Of a DNA stretch of 64,000 nucleotides, positions 46,850 through 57,788 are shown one piece after another; within the stretch, counting starts at the first letter, position 1, and each line of letters starts with the position of its first letter. A program made the position numbers and the translations under genes. Source of the stretch: Erinaceus europaeus (Eukaryota; Chordata; Mammalia; Eulipotyphla; Erinaceidae); assembly GCF_950295315.1 (NCBI RefSeq), contig NC_080175.1, positions 89,906,793 to 89,970,792 on the forward strand. The letters are read 5' to 3'. The notes under the pieces were generated by a model. That model worked only from the letters and a program-made list of their open reading frames with translations, ran no database searches and was not told the origin of the DNA.

Positions 46850-46990
46850 CTATTTTGGAGATGGAGGATAACTCACTGGGTACAGTATATATCTTGATAG
46901 GAATGCAACCCACTTTCAAACCCTGCACCAGAGGTTTCTCTTCTTTCTCTCTTCTTCTCTCTGAATGAAAAAGTCATTCTGGAAGCAGTA
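46850..46990 (+). mobile_element. SINE-E copy
   Basis: 'ggataactcactgggtacag', 'tttcaaaccctgcaccagag', CT-rich part, 'ctctgaatgaaaaagtcatt'. Confidence 0.6.
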
Positions 46991-47774
46991 AAAGTACTCT
47001 TGTGTAAGGCCCGATTTCAATGTGTGATCTCATGCTCTCATTATTATTATAAGGCATTTAACAAAGTTGCTTTGGTAAGTGAATGAAAGAAGTTTATTTT
47101 CCTCTAGTCTCTCTCTCACACACATAAATCGACATACATATCCATAAAAAAACTTTCTGGTAAATAAATATGTGATGGTTTTATTCTCTCTTTGATATCA
47201 TTTAACATTTATCCATTACTGCTTGATAACTTGTGAAATATTATAATTTTTAAAATGTGACATAGTCTGTCACTATATTTGTCAAAGAATGTTTATTCTT
47301 TTCAGAACTGACATAAGTTAATAGGCAAGTATGTGGAGGGAGGTGAATATAGGTTAGACTTACTATTTATACTAAGAATGAATGAATACTCTTTTTCTGT
47401 CATTTTCCTGAAAAGTCAAATCCCTAGTCAGAAGCAACTACTTTTGTTTTGGTGTACTTTTTCATTATGAAAAAGTGTTATAAATGATCGCATATGTATG
47501 TTCATATATATGCACACGTGTATTGTAAACATATATATGCATATATATATACTCAGCATATATACCATAAATCTCAGTATGAAAATATGTTATATATAGA
47601 TATGTATATGCATACATGTAAACATCACCACATATATATGCATACAAAAAATAACATACATATACACACTCAGCTACCGGCAAATCAACTATTTAAAAAA
47701 CTTACATCTAAAATGAAGCACAGCAAGATGTCTCTATTTTTAATTAGGGAAAAAAGATACACTGATATTACTTT
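46991..47774. other. unique AT-rich DNA, no gene seen
   Basis: Bases 47500-47680 are a loose TATA/CATA/TGCA alternation. Complementary frames at 47465-47790 come from it. Confidence 0.5.
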
Positions 47775-47935
47775 AAAACATTTTATTTAGTTTTAATGAG
47801 AGATACACAGAGAAACAAAAAAAAAGGACCAAAGAACTGCTCATCTCTGGCTTATGAAGTGCTGGGAATTAAACTTGGCACCTTACAGCTTCAGGAATGG
47901 GAGATTTTTGCATAACCTTTATGATCTCTTTAGTA
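47775..47935 (-). mobile_element. SINE-E copy
   Basis: In reverse: 'gatcataaaggttatgcaaa', 'ccattcctgaagctgtaagg', 'caagtttaattcccagcact', then CT-poor tail. Confidence 0.6.
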
Positions 47936-47937
47936 CA

Positions 47938-48005
47938 TGTGATGCCGGGAATCAAACTCATGCTTGAAAGTTGAATGCTTTCTCCACTATTACAATAATT
48001 TGAAC
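47938..48005 (-). mobile_element. SINE-D head fragment
   Basis: In reverse: 'aatagtggagaaagcattca', 'actttcaagcatgagtttga', 'ttcccggcatc'. It abuts the SINE-E copy in the same orientation, giving a D-E pair. Confidence 0.6.
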
Positions 48006-48553
48006 AATTCAGTCTGATCTGTATGTGTGTAAGGAGTCACTCAGGGTATAGCCGAAATCTGGCCTGTGATGTTCTCATCATGAAAATTTGGAGAAGAAAT
48101 GAACCAAGGTCAATCAAGCAAGAAAAAAGTTAACTGTCAAATTGGCTGCAACTGTTATTCTCAAGCCTGTCTAAGTGGCTGATTATAGTTTGCCTGACTA
48201 CTTAAACTTGCAGCTGTGTTTGAGGCAGGGGAGGGTGGAGAAGGGAGTCTGTTAAACTATGAAATGAATGGCAAATAGACTATTTCCAAAATTAAGCTTT
48301 ATTTTATTCCTACGTTAGAGTTTTGTAACTACTGCAAAAGGAACTACATGAACAAGGAATGTTAAAGTGATATCAAACAATGTAAAAAGAGCTGACATCA
48401 CCAAATGAACTTCCGTTCAATTATCACAAACAGTTCCCATTTGAAAGCCACTTTATTTTATTTATTTATTTTTATTTTACCTAGTCAACATGTCACAAGT
48501 CTCATATTCTTCTGGGTTTTTTTTGTTTGTTTGTTTATTTGTTTGTTTGTTTT
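48006..48553. other. unique DNA, no gene seen
   Basis: Ends in (TTTA)n and (TTTG)n runs (48450-48550) next to the X insertion site. Confidence 0.5.
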
Positions 48554-48569
48554 AAACTGAGGGGCTTTG

Positions 48570-48934
48570 ACTTGACTTCCCTGGACAGATGACCCAACCA
48601 ACATGTCTTAGAGCTCCACCTCCCCAGAGCCCTGCCCCATTAGGGAAAGAGAGAGGCAAGCTGTGAGTATGGATGGACCTGTCAATGCTCATGTTCAGCC
48701 GGGAAGCAATTACAGAAGCCAGACCTTCCACCTTCTGCACCCCATGATGACCCTGGGTCCATACTCCCAGAGGGATAAAGAATAGGAAGGCATACAAGGG
48801 AGGGGATGGGATATGGGGTTTAGGTGGTAGGAATTGTGTGCAACTGTACCCCTCTTATCCTATGGTCTTGTCAGTATTTCCATTTTATAAATAATTTTTT
48901 TAATGAAAAAAGCAGTGAATACTAAAAAACAGAC
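48570..48934 (+). mobile_element. family X, 5'-truncated, with target-site duplication
   Basis: The 16-base repeat 'aaactgaggggctttg' (48554-48569) and 'aaactgaagggctttg' (48935-48950) bounds the copy. It holds only the 3' half, close to consensus ('gggtccatactcccagaggg', 'ggtaggaattgtgtgcaact'), and ends in an A-rich tail. Second independent proof of poly(A) retroposition for X. Confidence 0.92.
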
Positions 48935-48950
48935 AAACTGAAGGGCTTTG

Positions 48951-49215
48951 GGGCCAGGTGTTGGCGCACCTAGTTAGACACACATTACAATGTTTAAAGA
49001 CCCAGGTTTTAGTCTGGTCTCCACCTGTAGGGGGAAAACTATGAGAGTGAAGGAATATTGGAGCTCTCCCTCTCCCTCTCCCTCTCCCTCTCCCTCTCCC
49101 TCTCCCTCTCCCTCTCCCTCTCCCTCTCCCTCTCCCTCTCCCTCTCCCTCTCCTTCTTCTTCCTCCTTCCCTTCCCTCTTGATTTATAGCTGTCTCTATA
49201 AATAAGTAAAGATAG
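48951..49215 (+). mobile_element. SINE-B with (CCCTCT)n expansion
   Basis: Head 'gggccaggtgttggcgcacc', 'cccaggttttagtctggtct'. The CT-rich part has grown into about 15 CCCTCT units (49063-49152). It starts directly at the target-site repeat of the X copy. Arg-Gly and Ser-Pro frames here are artefacts. Confidence 0.9.
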
Positions 49216-49294
49216 AAAAAAAAAAGTAAAACCAAGGGGCTTAATTTAAATTCTTTCTAATTATAGTTAAGTTTTATAATTCTTAGAATTGAAT

Positions 49295-49502
49295 GCACAC
49301 AGGGAGCTGGGTGGTGGCTCACCTGGTTGAGCATACATGCTACAATGCAAAACGACCCAGATTGGAGCCCCTAGTGCCCACCTGCAGGAGGAAAGCTTTG
49401 TGAGTGATGAAGCAATGTTGCAGGTCTCTCTCTCCCAACTCTCTCCCACTCTCTCAAATTTTGACTGACTCTACCCAATAAATAAAAATTTGAATAATAA
49501 AA
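49295..49502 (+). mobile_element. SINE-B, full length
   Basis: Head 'gagctgggtggtggctcacc' to 'ctctacccaataaataaaaa'. 'agaattgaat' at 49285-49294 and 49503-49512 is the target-site duplication. Confidence 0.92.
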
Positions 49503-49512
49503 AGAATTGAAT

Positions 49513-49849
49513 TCATACATGATCTGGGTACTTACAGCTGTGTCTGTCATGATGTTATGGTTAGGGGAAATATCAAACTTGAAGAGAAATAGTTTTACAA
49601 ATCTGAATATATTTATTGGATATATATGTATATACTGGATATATTTATAAATGTATTGGTGATCTATATAGATACTGAATATATATATCTGATACAGGAT
49701 AGAAGTTGAAGATTACTTTATTCCACCTCTCAACAGAAGAGGTTGAGATAAGTAAATAAACCTTACAAATATACATGTCGTAATTTGCTAATAAGCAATC
49801 TAGAGTTAAATTTCATTATTTTATTTTCTAATCCTGAAGTCATAGTTAT
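49513..49849. other. unique AT-rich DNA, no gene seen
   Basis: TATA-rich near 49610-49690. Nothing recognised. Confidence 0.5.
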
Positions 49850-50690
49850 TGTTTTATTTTAATAGCAACTTAATATTGATGTACAAAATCCTATGATAGT
49901 GGGTATAATGCCACATCGTCCCTTCCACTAGAGTACTATGTCTCCATTCCCTTCATTGGAAATTACACTACTTCTCCCAAGGGCACAGATATGGGTTGAG
50001 TATTATTTCTATAACTAAATATCTATATTTATACATATTTGACCACTTTTCCCCTATGGTCCTGCCTTCCCTTCCTAACTCACACCTATATCTATTACTA
50101 CTGAATATCCTTCCTTTTTTTTTTTCCTCTTCTATCTCTGGGTTCGATGGAATTGCAGTTCAGAGCCCTGTAGCCATCTTTCCCTACTATAATAATTCCT
50201 CCTCTGGGAGTATGGACCAAAATTATTTTGGGGGGTGCAGAAGCGGGATTTCTGGCTTCTGTAATTGCTTCTCTGCTCGACATGGACATTGGTAGGTCAT
50301 TCCTTACCTCTAGCCTGTTTCTATCTTTCCCTGCTGGGATAGGGCTCTGGAGAGGTAAGGTTCCAGGGCATACTGGTAAGGTCCTCTATCCAGGGTAGTT
50401 AGGATTGAATCATAATAGCATCTGCAACTTGTTGGTAAGATATAAAGCAGGAGAAAATGTTTAATAAACAGGAAACAGAAAGTAGGAATAAAGCAGGTGA
50501 GAATAGGGATTTTAGGGTGGAAAGAATCTAAGAATTTATTTTAGGTGTGTGCCTAGTGGCCCATCACTTTAGAAATTTGTGCTTGAGCTTGCTAACTAAC
50601 ATTCAGGTGAACTAAAAAATATTGTCTGGGAAGATTGTGTCAGAGTTAAGAGTAGGGCAAGATAATAATTATTTTTAGTATTAGTCTCTA
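49850..50690 (-). mobile_element. family X, long 3' variant
   Basis: In reverse it matches the 12.65-13.5 kb copy over its whole length. The matches include the distinctive end (49865-49990, 'aatttccaatgaagggaatg' against 'gtttccaatggagggaatag') and the 'ccaagttgcagatg'-type middle (50420). It confirms that the extended 3' end is a real subfamily feature. It lacks the AT microsatellite seen in two other copies. Confidence 0.85.
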
Positions 50691-50859
50691 AGATGAAATT
50701 GAAAGAAAGAGAACTACGTCTTAATTACTGTCAACACTCTTTCCATTCTATCACTTTATTATCTTTCAGTTATTAAATTGTGATTCTCAAGTGAAAAGAG
50801 TCATTTTCTCCTCACTTGTTAGCTGCCCTGATGTAGATCCTCTTCTTCAGTCTTCTCTC

Positions 50860-51693
50860 TCCCTTCAGCGCCTCGATACTCCACAACCATGTCTGACAAA
50901 CCTGATATCGCTGAGACTGAGAAACTTGATAAATCGAAACTGAAGAACACAGAAATGCTAGAGAAAAAACCCACTACCTTCAAATGAAAAGACTGAACAG
51001 GAGAAGCAAGCTGGTGAATAATGAGGCAGGTGTGAATATATATGCACAGTGTACATTCCACATGCATTGCCTTCTCATTCTGCTTCTTTTAGCTGCTTAA
51101 ATTAGTCAGATGCAAAGGGTTGGATCAAGTTAAAATAGTTCACATCCAGGAACTATTGATAAAGATGGCCAGGCCTACCTTTCGTACCCTCTGGCTGGCA
51201 GGGAAGGGAAAGAACTTGTGTATTGGTGGAGGAGGAAGCTGGGTGGAAGACAGTGAAATCCAGAGTCAAAATCAAGTTGGTCTAAGGTGGCCTGCAGGCT
51301 ATAAAATGCAGTTTAATCAGAGTGCTTTCTTTCTTTCTTTCTTTCCTTTTTTATCTCATTGATTTTAATTATTGGCATACACGATTTTTTTAAAATTTAT
51401 TTTCCATTTTGTTGCCCTTGTTGTTTAACACTGTTGTGGTTATTGATGTCATTGTTGTTGGATAGGACAGAGAAAAATGGAGAGAGGAAGGGAAGACAGA
51501 GAGACAGAGAGAAAGACAGACACCTGGTGACCTGCTTCACTGCTTATGAAGCGACTCCCCCGGGGGCTCAAACTGGGATCCTTGTGCCGGTCCCTGTGCT
51601 TTGCGCCACGTGCGCTTAACCCACTGTGCCACTGCCTGACTCCCACACGATTGTTTTAGTATGCAAATAAAGTTTTAAAACTTGAAAAAAAAA
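50860..51693 (+). pseudogene. TMSB4X: thymosin beta-4 processed pseudogene
   Basis: Intronless copy of thymosin beta-4 mRNA. Thymosin beta-4 is the 44-residue cytosolic peptide that sequesters G-actin monomers. ATG at 50889 starts 'MSDKPDIAETEKLDKSKLKN', nearly the known N-terminus. An extra base in the A run around 50966 shifts the frame, and TGA follows within about eight codons. The actin-binding middle is thus broken and the C-terminus lost. The parental stop would fall near 51020. The 3' UTR is well kept ('caggaactattgataaagat', 'ctggctggcagggaaggg', 'gcagtttaatcagagtg') and ends in AATAAA (51666) and a short A run (51685-51693). A SINE splits the UTR. The start is approximate, and no target-site duplication was pinned down. 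N-terminal residues and UTR fit TMSB4X better than TMSB10. Confidence 0.93.
51388..51644 (-). mobile_element. SINE-A inside the thymosin pseudogene
   Basis: Minus-strand copy with near-consensus head ('ggcagtggcacagtgggttaag') and a gap of about 20 bases at 'ctccccacctgcag'. 'acacgatttttt' and 'acacgattgttt' on either side are the probable target-site duplication of UTR sequence. Confidence 0.9.
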
Positions 51694-52200
51694 GTGTTGT
51701 TTTTCCTTCATCCTCTCACTTATCTAAAAGAAATAATACATCATTAAACTCAACTTACGGATATGTCACTTTAATCAATTCCTTTTGACGCATAAACATC
51801 TACAGTAGAGCAGTTAAACAACTAGTCCAAGGCATAAAAAATATTTATAGTGAACAAATTAAAGATCTATAAACAGTCATTGACGTACAATAAACCCCAT
51901 GGCTTCCCCATATGATGCCCTGCAGTTTTGCCAGACCATAATCCCTGCTCACATGAGAAAGTCTGATAGTGTCACTTCACTTTCCATTTCTTCTTCCTCC
52001 ATTCATTAAGTAACCTATCAGGAGTCCCCTATATGTTTGTTAACAGTCATGAGTGGCATGAAAGTGCAAGACAAATATTTCAAATAAATATGCTCTCTAG
52101 CAATTTTTCTTGGACAGAAACCAAAGCAGCATCACCACTATTTAGAAATATATTGTCAAACTACAACCTTATATTAAAGCAAGACTATTGCCTGTTTTTA
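51694..52200. other. unique DNA, no gene seen
   Basis: No repeat or coding signal recognised. Confidence 0.5.
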
Positions 52201-52212
52201 CTAGAAATATAT

Positions 52213-52653
52213 ATATATTTATTATTTTTTTATTTTATTTAAGAAAGGATTAATTAACAAAACTATAAGGTAGGAGGGGTATAACTCCACACAATTCCCA
52301 CCACCCAATCTTCATATCCCACCCCCTCCCCTGATAGCTTTCCCATTCTCTATCCCTCTGGGAGCATGGACCCAGGGTCATTGAAGGTTGCAGAAGGTAG
52401 AAGGTCTGGCTTCTGCAATTGCTTCCCTGCTGAACATGGGCGTTGACTGGTCGGTCCATACTCCCAGTCTGCCTCTCTCTTTCCCTAGTAGGGTGGGTCT
52501 CTGGGGAAGCAGAGCTCCAGGACACATTGGTGGGGTCTTCAATCCAGGGAAGCCTGGCCAGCATCCTGGTGGCATCTGGAACCGTTTCCAGAAGATGTGA
52601 TCAGAGCTCAAGCCTAGCAGCTTCTCAGTCTGCCATCTTCCCCGGAAATCTAG
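52213..52653 (-). mobile_element. family X, short copy that looks spliced
   Basis: The 12-base repeat 'ctagaaatatat' (52201-52212 and 52654-52665) bounds the copy; its A/T-rich tail lies at the left. From 52583 down to the tail it closely matches the complete X at 40473-40111. Upstream, in place of the 524 bases of that copy, stand about 70 bases beginning 'ggggaagatggcagactgag' and ending 'tctggaaac' at about 52584. In the longer copy the breakpoint falls exactly after 'ctctcttttcaatcaccag', a polypyrimidine tract plus AG. Retroposition of a spliced RNA explains this. The new leader has the AAGATGGC motif typical of L1 5' ends, so a template-switch chimera with L1 is the main alternative. 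Confidence 0.88.
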
Positions 52654-52894
52654 CTAGAAATATATTTTTTAAAGTGCCTACTGTCTCTGATTGTTTTGGT
52701 ATTAACAATAGCAGCTGAATAATTACTGAAGACATGAGATACACAGATGAAATGATTAATTTTCTGATCCCTTACCAAAAAGTGTTCTCTCCTTTAAAAG
52801 GTCAAATTATGATCTGAATTAAGCATGTATTATCTAGTTCCATGATCAATTCAGGCATTATATAAATTCATGCCAATACTATCATTTTATTTTT

Positions 52895-53108
52895 GCTTTT
52901 TTAAAAAAAAACTTTATTTTATTTGAAAGAACAGAGAGAAATTGAGAGGGAAGGGGAAGTTGAGAGAAAAAGAGGAACAGAGAGACACATGCAGCACTGC
53001 CTCACCCCTTGTGAAGCTTTCTCCCTGCGGGTGGGGATGGGGACTTGAACCTGAGTCTTTATGCATAGCAATACATGCACTTAAACCACATGAGCCTCTA
53101 CCAGACCT
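52895..53108 (-). mobile_element. SINE-B, full length
   Basis: A-rich tail at 52900, 'gaaattgagagggaagggga', 'gcactgcctcaccccttgtg' and worn head at 53100. Confidence 0.9.
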
Positions 53109-54440
53109 CTTATTTTTGTCTTTCTAGGTTATTATGTCATTAAGTTCAATAGCTATATCTGTTTTTGTTTTTCTGTTAAGTGTAAACTTAAAATGATCCT
53201 CAATAAAAAGTATGGAAAAAATGTAAAATATTTAGAATATATATAGAAACAAATCTCTTTTTTGAAAGATAGTTATGTTTTGTATCTACATTTTAAAATA
53301 AAAATCATACTTTGATTTACCTTTCTTTTTCATTACTTTAGCATGAGAATTTTTCCCACAGAAATAAACTTTCTATTTATGCTATTCTGTCATTAATCAT
53401 TGAAAATTTGTATTTGGAGATATGGACAATACAGTTGTATGTGTGTATTAGATACACAGACCTATCTAGATGTGTGTGTGTATATATATAACATACACAT
53501 ATATCAATAGTATATGTGTAGAGATAGGTAAGATAGACAAATTTTAATTTTGAATATTACTTAGAATATAAGTAAATTTTAAGTATACAAAGTCCTAAAA
53601 TAGTGTCCTCCTTAAGCATGGATCATTCAAAGCTGACTTGATTAGGATGACCTTCATAAGCTATGAATAATAAAAATTAAATATATGCATGATCAATTAT
53701 AGTAGAGTATCTCAAAATCTCTTATCACTATTTATCATCTGAAATATTCAGTGACAGTGATGTAAGGAATCATAAAACAGTGTGAAACTGCTAATATCCG
53801 TGTCTCTGATAATAACATTAACCATAACTCAGAAAAATCACATTTAGTTTTTTAAGCTTCTATATATTTATTCATTTATTTATTTATTTTCCTTTATTTA
53901 CTTTATCAAACAGAGTGAAGTTGATACCAGGTTTGACACACAGTTCCCTATTTGTTGGCACTTCACACTTTGAATATGTTGAAATAAATTTTCAAATTTT
54001 TCAATTCAGAAAGTAATTTTATATATTTACTTTATTGGTTTTACAAATATATGTACCATTAGCAGTTCATGATATTAGTGTTCCAGTATCTAACTAAATC
54101 CCTTACACATTTTTTAAGTGGCCTTTTATCTGGCCCACAACCAGAAACTTAAGTTCACAATGTATATGTTGTCAGAAATGTCATGACATATTTTGCCTAT
54201 GTAAAAATGTCTTAAGACTTTTCCAACAACCTAATACTTAGTGCATGAAAAAGTAGTGAAACAATTATTTAAGCATTGGGAGTAGGAAGAAATGTTGTTC
54301 AATATATTATATTTGAATAATTTGGTTAACAATATGTGATTATATTATAGTTAAAACAAAGCAGCACTCTATTAAAAGGTTACTACATTCAGCCTGAAGA
54401 TTCAGTTATATGTATTGCTTCTCTTTCTTTCTGATGATGA
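53109..54440. other. unique AT-rich DNA, no gene seen
   Basis: A (TTTA)n run at 53865-53890 may be the tail of a lost SINE. No coding signal. Confidence 0.5.
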
Positions 54441-54464
54441 TGATTATTATTATTATCATCATTA

Positions 54465-54712
54465 TTATTTGCAGCCAGGGTTAGTGCTGGAGCTCAGCAC
54501 CCAAAGAATGAAACCACTGCTCCCAGTCGCTCTTTTGCCCTTTTTAATTTTTCTTTGTAGCTGATAGGACAGAGAGAATTTGAGAGGGGAAGGAGAGGTA
54601 GAGAGGAAGAGAGACAGAGAGATATTTACAACATTATTTCACTACCCTCCCACAGGTGGGCAACAGAGGCTTGAACCCTGTCCTTGTGCATGGTAATGTG
54701 TGTGCTCAGACT
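54465..54712 (-). mobile_element. SINE-B with 3' module
   Basis: Reverse module ('cagccagggttagtgctgga', 54473), GA-rich part, 'caggtgggcaacagaggctt', head at 54700. An (ATT/ATG)n run precedes it (54433-54470). Confidence 0.8.
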
Positions 54713-54807
54713 TCCCCTTTAGTCTATTACTCCCCCGATTCTCTACCTATTACTCTCTACTAAACTACTAAGTTGCAGGGAAATAATTATTGTATAAAAA
54801 TAGAAGT

Positions 54808-54945
54808 ATAGGACCTGTGGAGATAGTATAATGGTTATACAAAAGTCTTTTACCCCTAAGCTCTGAGGTCCCAGTTTCAGTCCCAAGGACCAGCAAAACA
54901 CAGAGCTGAGCAGTGCTCTGCACATCTGCCTGTCTATGTATGTAT
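54808..54945 (+). mobile_element. SINE-E, well preserved
   Basis: 'ggagatagtataatggttat', 'aagctctgaggtcccagttt', 'ctgagcagtgctctg'. Reference copy for SINE-E in this window. Confidence 0.85.
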
Positions 54946-54962
54946 GTATGAATGTATGTATG

Positions 54963-54998
<36 letters not shown>

Positions 54999-55000
54999 AA
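54936..55000. repeat. (TATG)n(TATC)n microsatellite
   Basis: TATG units, then nine to ten TATC units, grown from the CT-rich end of the SINE-E. Confidence 0.92.
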
Positions 55001-56120
55001 TAATCTATCTTTCATTCAGATTCTCTCATTAAAATAAAATACTTTAAAATATAGATGTAAAAATTAAGAAATAATCTAGTCTATGAACTTTTACTGTAGG
55101 TATCGAATTTGTCAAGTGAGATAAATGTGTATATGGTGTGATTAGAAAGCCCCTATGCAGCCAGAAAGTGGTGAATTCTGTGCTGAAGCGCTTTACTTAG
55201 TGTGAAGAGCAAAGAAAGACTGCCTCAGACAACCTCTGTGACTTCATGTGGGGATCATATGGCAGTCCCTCCGAAGTAAGGCAAAAAGTTCTGACAAGCA
55301 ATATTTTGTGATCTCTTCTTATCCACTACAGCTAAAAAAAAAAAAAGGCATGGTTTTCAAACTTTCAAAGTTCTAGATTCAATGAAAAATAAAACAGAGC
55401 AGTTCCCTAAAGCTAAGAAGTGTCCATTATTGAACTTGAACATGAACAAAGAAAGAGCTGCCCAAAGAATTAAAATTAGGATATGAGAACCCAGCTAAAA
55501 ATTTTTTTTTAATTTCCACTGCAACTAGGTGATTTGAGAAAGCCAGTTTTTTATTGCAGTGATTCATTTGAGTCATTGGCACAGTATTTATAGAGGGAAT
55601 GCAAAAAGAACATTGAGCACAAGATAGTTTTTCCTTTTCCCTTAAGACTTCTTTTTCATAGGTTTATCTTCTTTTTTTTAAATCACATGCCTTCACAAAG
55701 TAGTTCAGAATTTTATGTATATAATCTTTATTATTATTATTACTCCCAAGTATGTAAGCAGATATAAGACCTAATTCTTCAACTCCATATTTAACTAATG
55801 ATTTGAATATTTAGTAGACATCACACATTATGCAAGTTCTTAGCATTTCAGAGTTTCTTATCTGTCCAGCATGTTAACAACTACCCAGGAAACAGGCTTC
55901 AGATGTTGACATCATATGTTTACTGTTTTTACCTAATAATTCACATGGAAGCTATAACTGAATATACACTAAGTCAAAAAAAACTATATATACATATATG
56001 GCAGTATAAGTGTTTTCTCAAAATGACCAGTTGAATTCTCCAGTCCCATTGCATATACTTTGGGACATGGTGGCTCATATCTCTCAGTGAAAAGTGAGTA
56101 CAAGATTCATGAGATCATAT
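55001..56120. other. unique DNA, no gene seen
   Basis: No repeat or coding signal recognised. One A run at 55335. Confidence 0.5.
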
Positions 56121-56124
56121 ATAG

Positions 56125-56240
56125 ATAGGTATTTAAAAGTACTTTATTGCCTGAGACTTTGAAGTTACAGATTCAATCCTCAAAACCATCATAAACCTGT
56201 AAACCAGAGCTGAATGGTGCTCTGGGAAAAAAAAAAAAAA
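56125..56240 (+). mobile_element. SINE-E, partial
   Basis: 'attgcctgagactttgaagt', 'cagattcaatcctcaaaacc', 'agagctgaatggtgctctgg', then an A run and a GGAA-rich stretch. Confidence 0.7.
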
Positions 56241-56434
56241 GGAAAAATAAGGAGGAAGGCAGAGAAGTAGAAGAAAAAAAGGAAGGAAGGGAGAAGATAT
56301 ACATGAATTATTTCTCAGTTTATTAAAGGATAACCTAATGGGAATGAATGAAAGGGGGGGAAGAACAAGATAAATGGGAAAAATATAAAATAAATCATAA
56401 CATTAAAAAAAGAAAGTGAATAGAGGTCATAGTA

Positions 56435-56699
56435 TTGTTTATTTTAATATTTATTTATTCTCTTTTGTTGCCCTTGTTGTTTTATTGATGTCATCATTGT
56501 TGGATAGGACAGAGAGAAAGAGAGAGAGGAGGGAAAGACAGATAGAGGGGGAGAAAGACAGACACCTGCAGACCTGCTTCACCTCTTGTGAAGTGACTAC
56601 CCTGCAGGTGGGAAGCCGGGGGCTCGAACAGGACCATTACACCTGTCCTTGCGCTTTGCTCCGCGTGTGCTTAACATGCTGCACTATGGTTGACTCCCA
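56435..56699 (-). mobile_element. SINE-A, full length
   Basis: Minus-strand head 'gggagtcaaccatagtgcag', body close to consensus, tail 'gggcaacaaaagagaataaa'. Confidence 0.92.
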
Positions 56700-56714
56700 A
56701 CAGTATTTTTTTTT

Positions 56715-56985
56715 CCCCACCAGGGTTATTGTAGGGCCTTAGTTCCTGCATGAACCCTCCGTTCCTGTTGAACATTTTCTTTTTTTTTTCCCCTCTCAAG
56801 ATAGACGATGAGATATAGAGACATATAGAGAGGAACAAAGGGACAGAAAGAGGAGAGACTACAGCACCAAGTCACTCCTCCTGAAGCTTTCCCTGTGCAG
56901 GCACTCCTTTGTGGTCTTGGGTTTAAACCCAAATCTTCATGCACAGAAAAGTTTTGTGTTCTACTGCATTAGCCACCTACTGTCC
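56715..56985 (-). mobile_element. SINE-B with 3' module, old
   Basis: Reverse module 'caccagggttattgtagggc' to 'gaaccctccgttcctgttga', then GA-rich part, 'caccaagtcactcctcctga' and head near 56985. Confidence 0.75.
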
Positions 56986-56999
56986 CTTAAAATTGCTTT

Positions 57000-57525
57000 G
57001 TTGTCATGGGCCCTTTGGAATATACCTAAAATAAACATACTAGCTTTTTCCAAAATGGAGATCCCCAAACTCATCTGCTATATTCTTACCTTTAGGTTCC
57101 TGCCTACTAAACAATTTTTTCTGCTTTATATCTAGATGGTTTTTCAGCTACCAAGTTGCAGATGCTACCATGATGACAACCTGACTGGCCAGGACAGAGG
57201 ATCTCACCAAGGTGTCCTGGAACCCCACCTCTCCAGAGCATTGCTCCACTCAGGAAAGATAAGGACAGGCTGGGAGTATGGATGGATCTCTCAATGTCCA
57301 TGTCCATTGGAGACACAATTACAGAAGCCAGAACTTCTACCTTCTACAGCCCATAATGATCCTGGGTCCATGCTCCCAAAGGGATAAAGAATAGGAAAGC
57401 TTTCAATGGAGGGGATGGGATACAGAACTCTGGTGGTGGAAATTGTGTGGAATTTTGTACCACTCTTATCCTATGGTCTTGTTGATATATTTTATTTTAT
57501 AAATTAATTAACAATAAAAAAGAAA
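57000..57525 (+). mobile_element. family X, 5'-truncated
   Basis: Starts at 'gggccctttggaatatacct' (as at 22046) and runs through 'ccaagttgcagatgctacca', 'gggtccatgctcccaaaggg', 'tatcctatggtcttgttgat' to an A-rich end. Confidence 0.9.
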
Positions 57526-57788
57526 GAAAACAATTCCTTGGATAAACAGTGCACTTGGTAAGTGGCTGTCTCTTCTCCATTCATTCTCTCTTATCAGTCA
57601 GATGGATTTCAATGCCTGAATAACTGAGTCACAAAAGACATTAATGATAATAGTATTACCAAGGTCTCCAACATCCGGTCAGTCTCTATCACCTGACTGT
57701 GTGAAACACACTCCCACAACTAACACACTGGCCAGAAGCACACACACATTGTGTTTGGAGAGTAAAATGAAACTTCCTTCATGCTAAA
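57526..57788. other. unassigned DNA, possible 3' UTR of the next feature
   Basis: Non-repetitive. If 57789-58030 is a minus-strand pseudogene, this would be its downstream side. No A tail seen. Confidence 0.35.

Noticed and set aside
48900..49235. Arg-Gly-rich 111-residue frame
   Set aside because: Translation of the CCCTCT array in SINE-B.
52250..52718. Overlapping frames on both strands, up to 104 residues, nearly repeated at 40080-40578
   Set aside because: These lie in family X. They are conserved only because the copies are similar, and other X copies break the frames.
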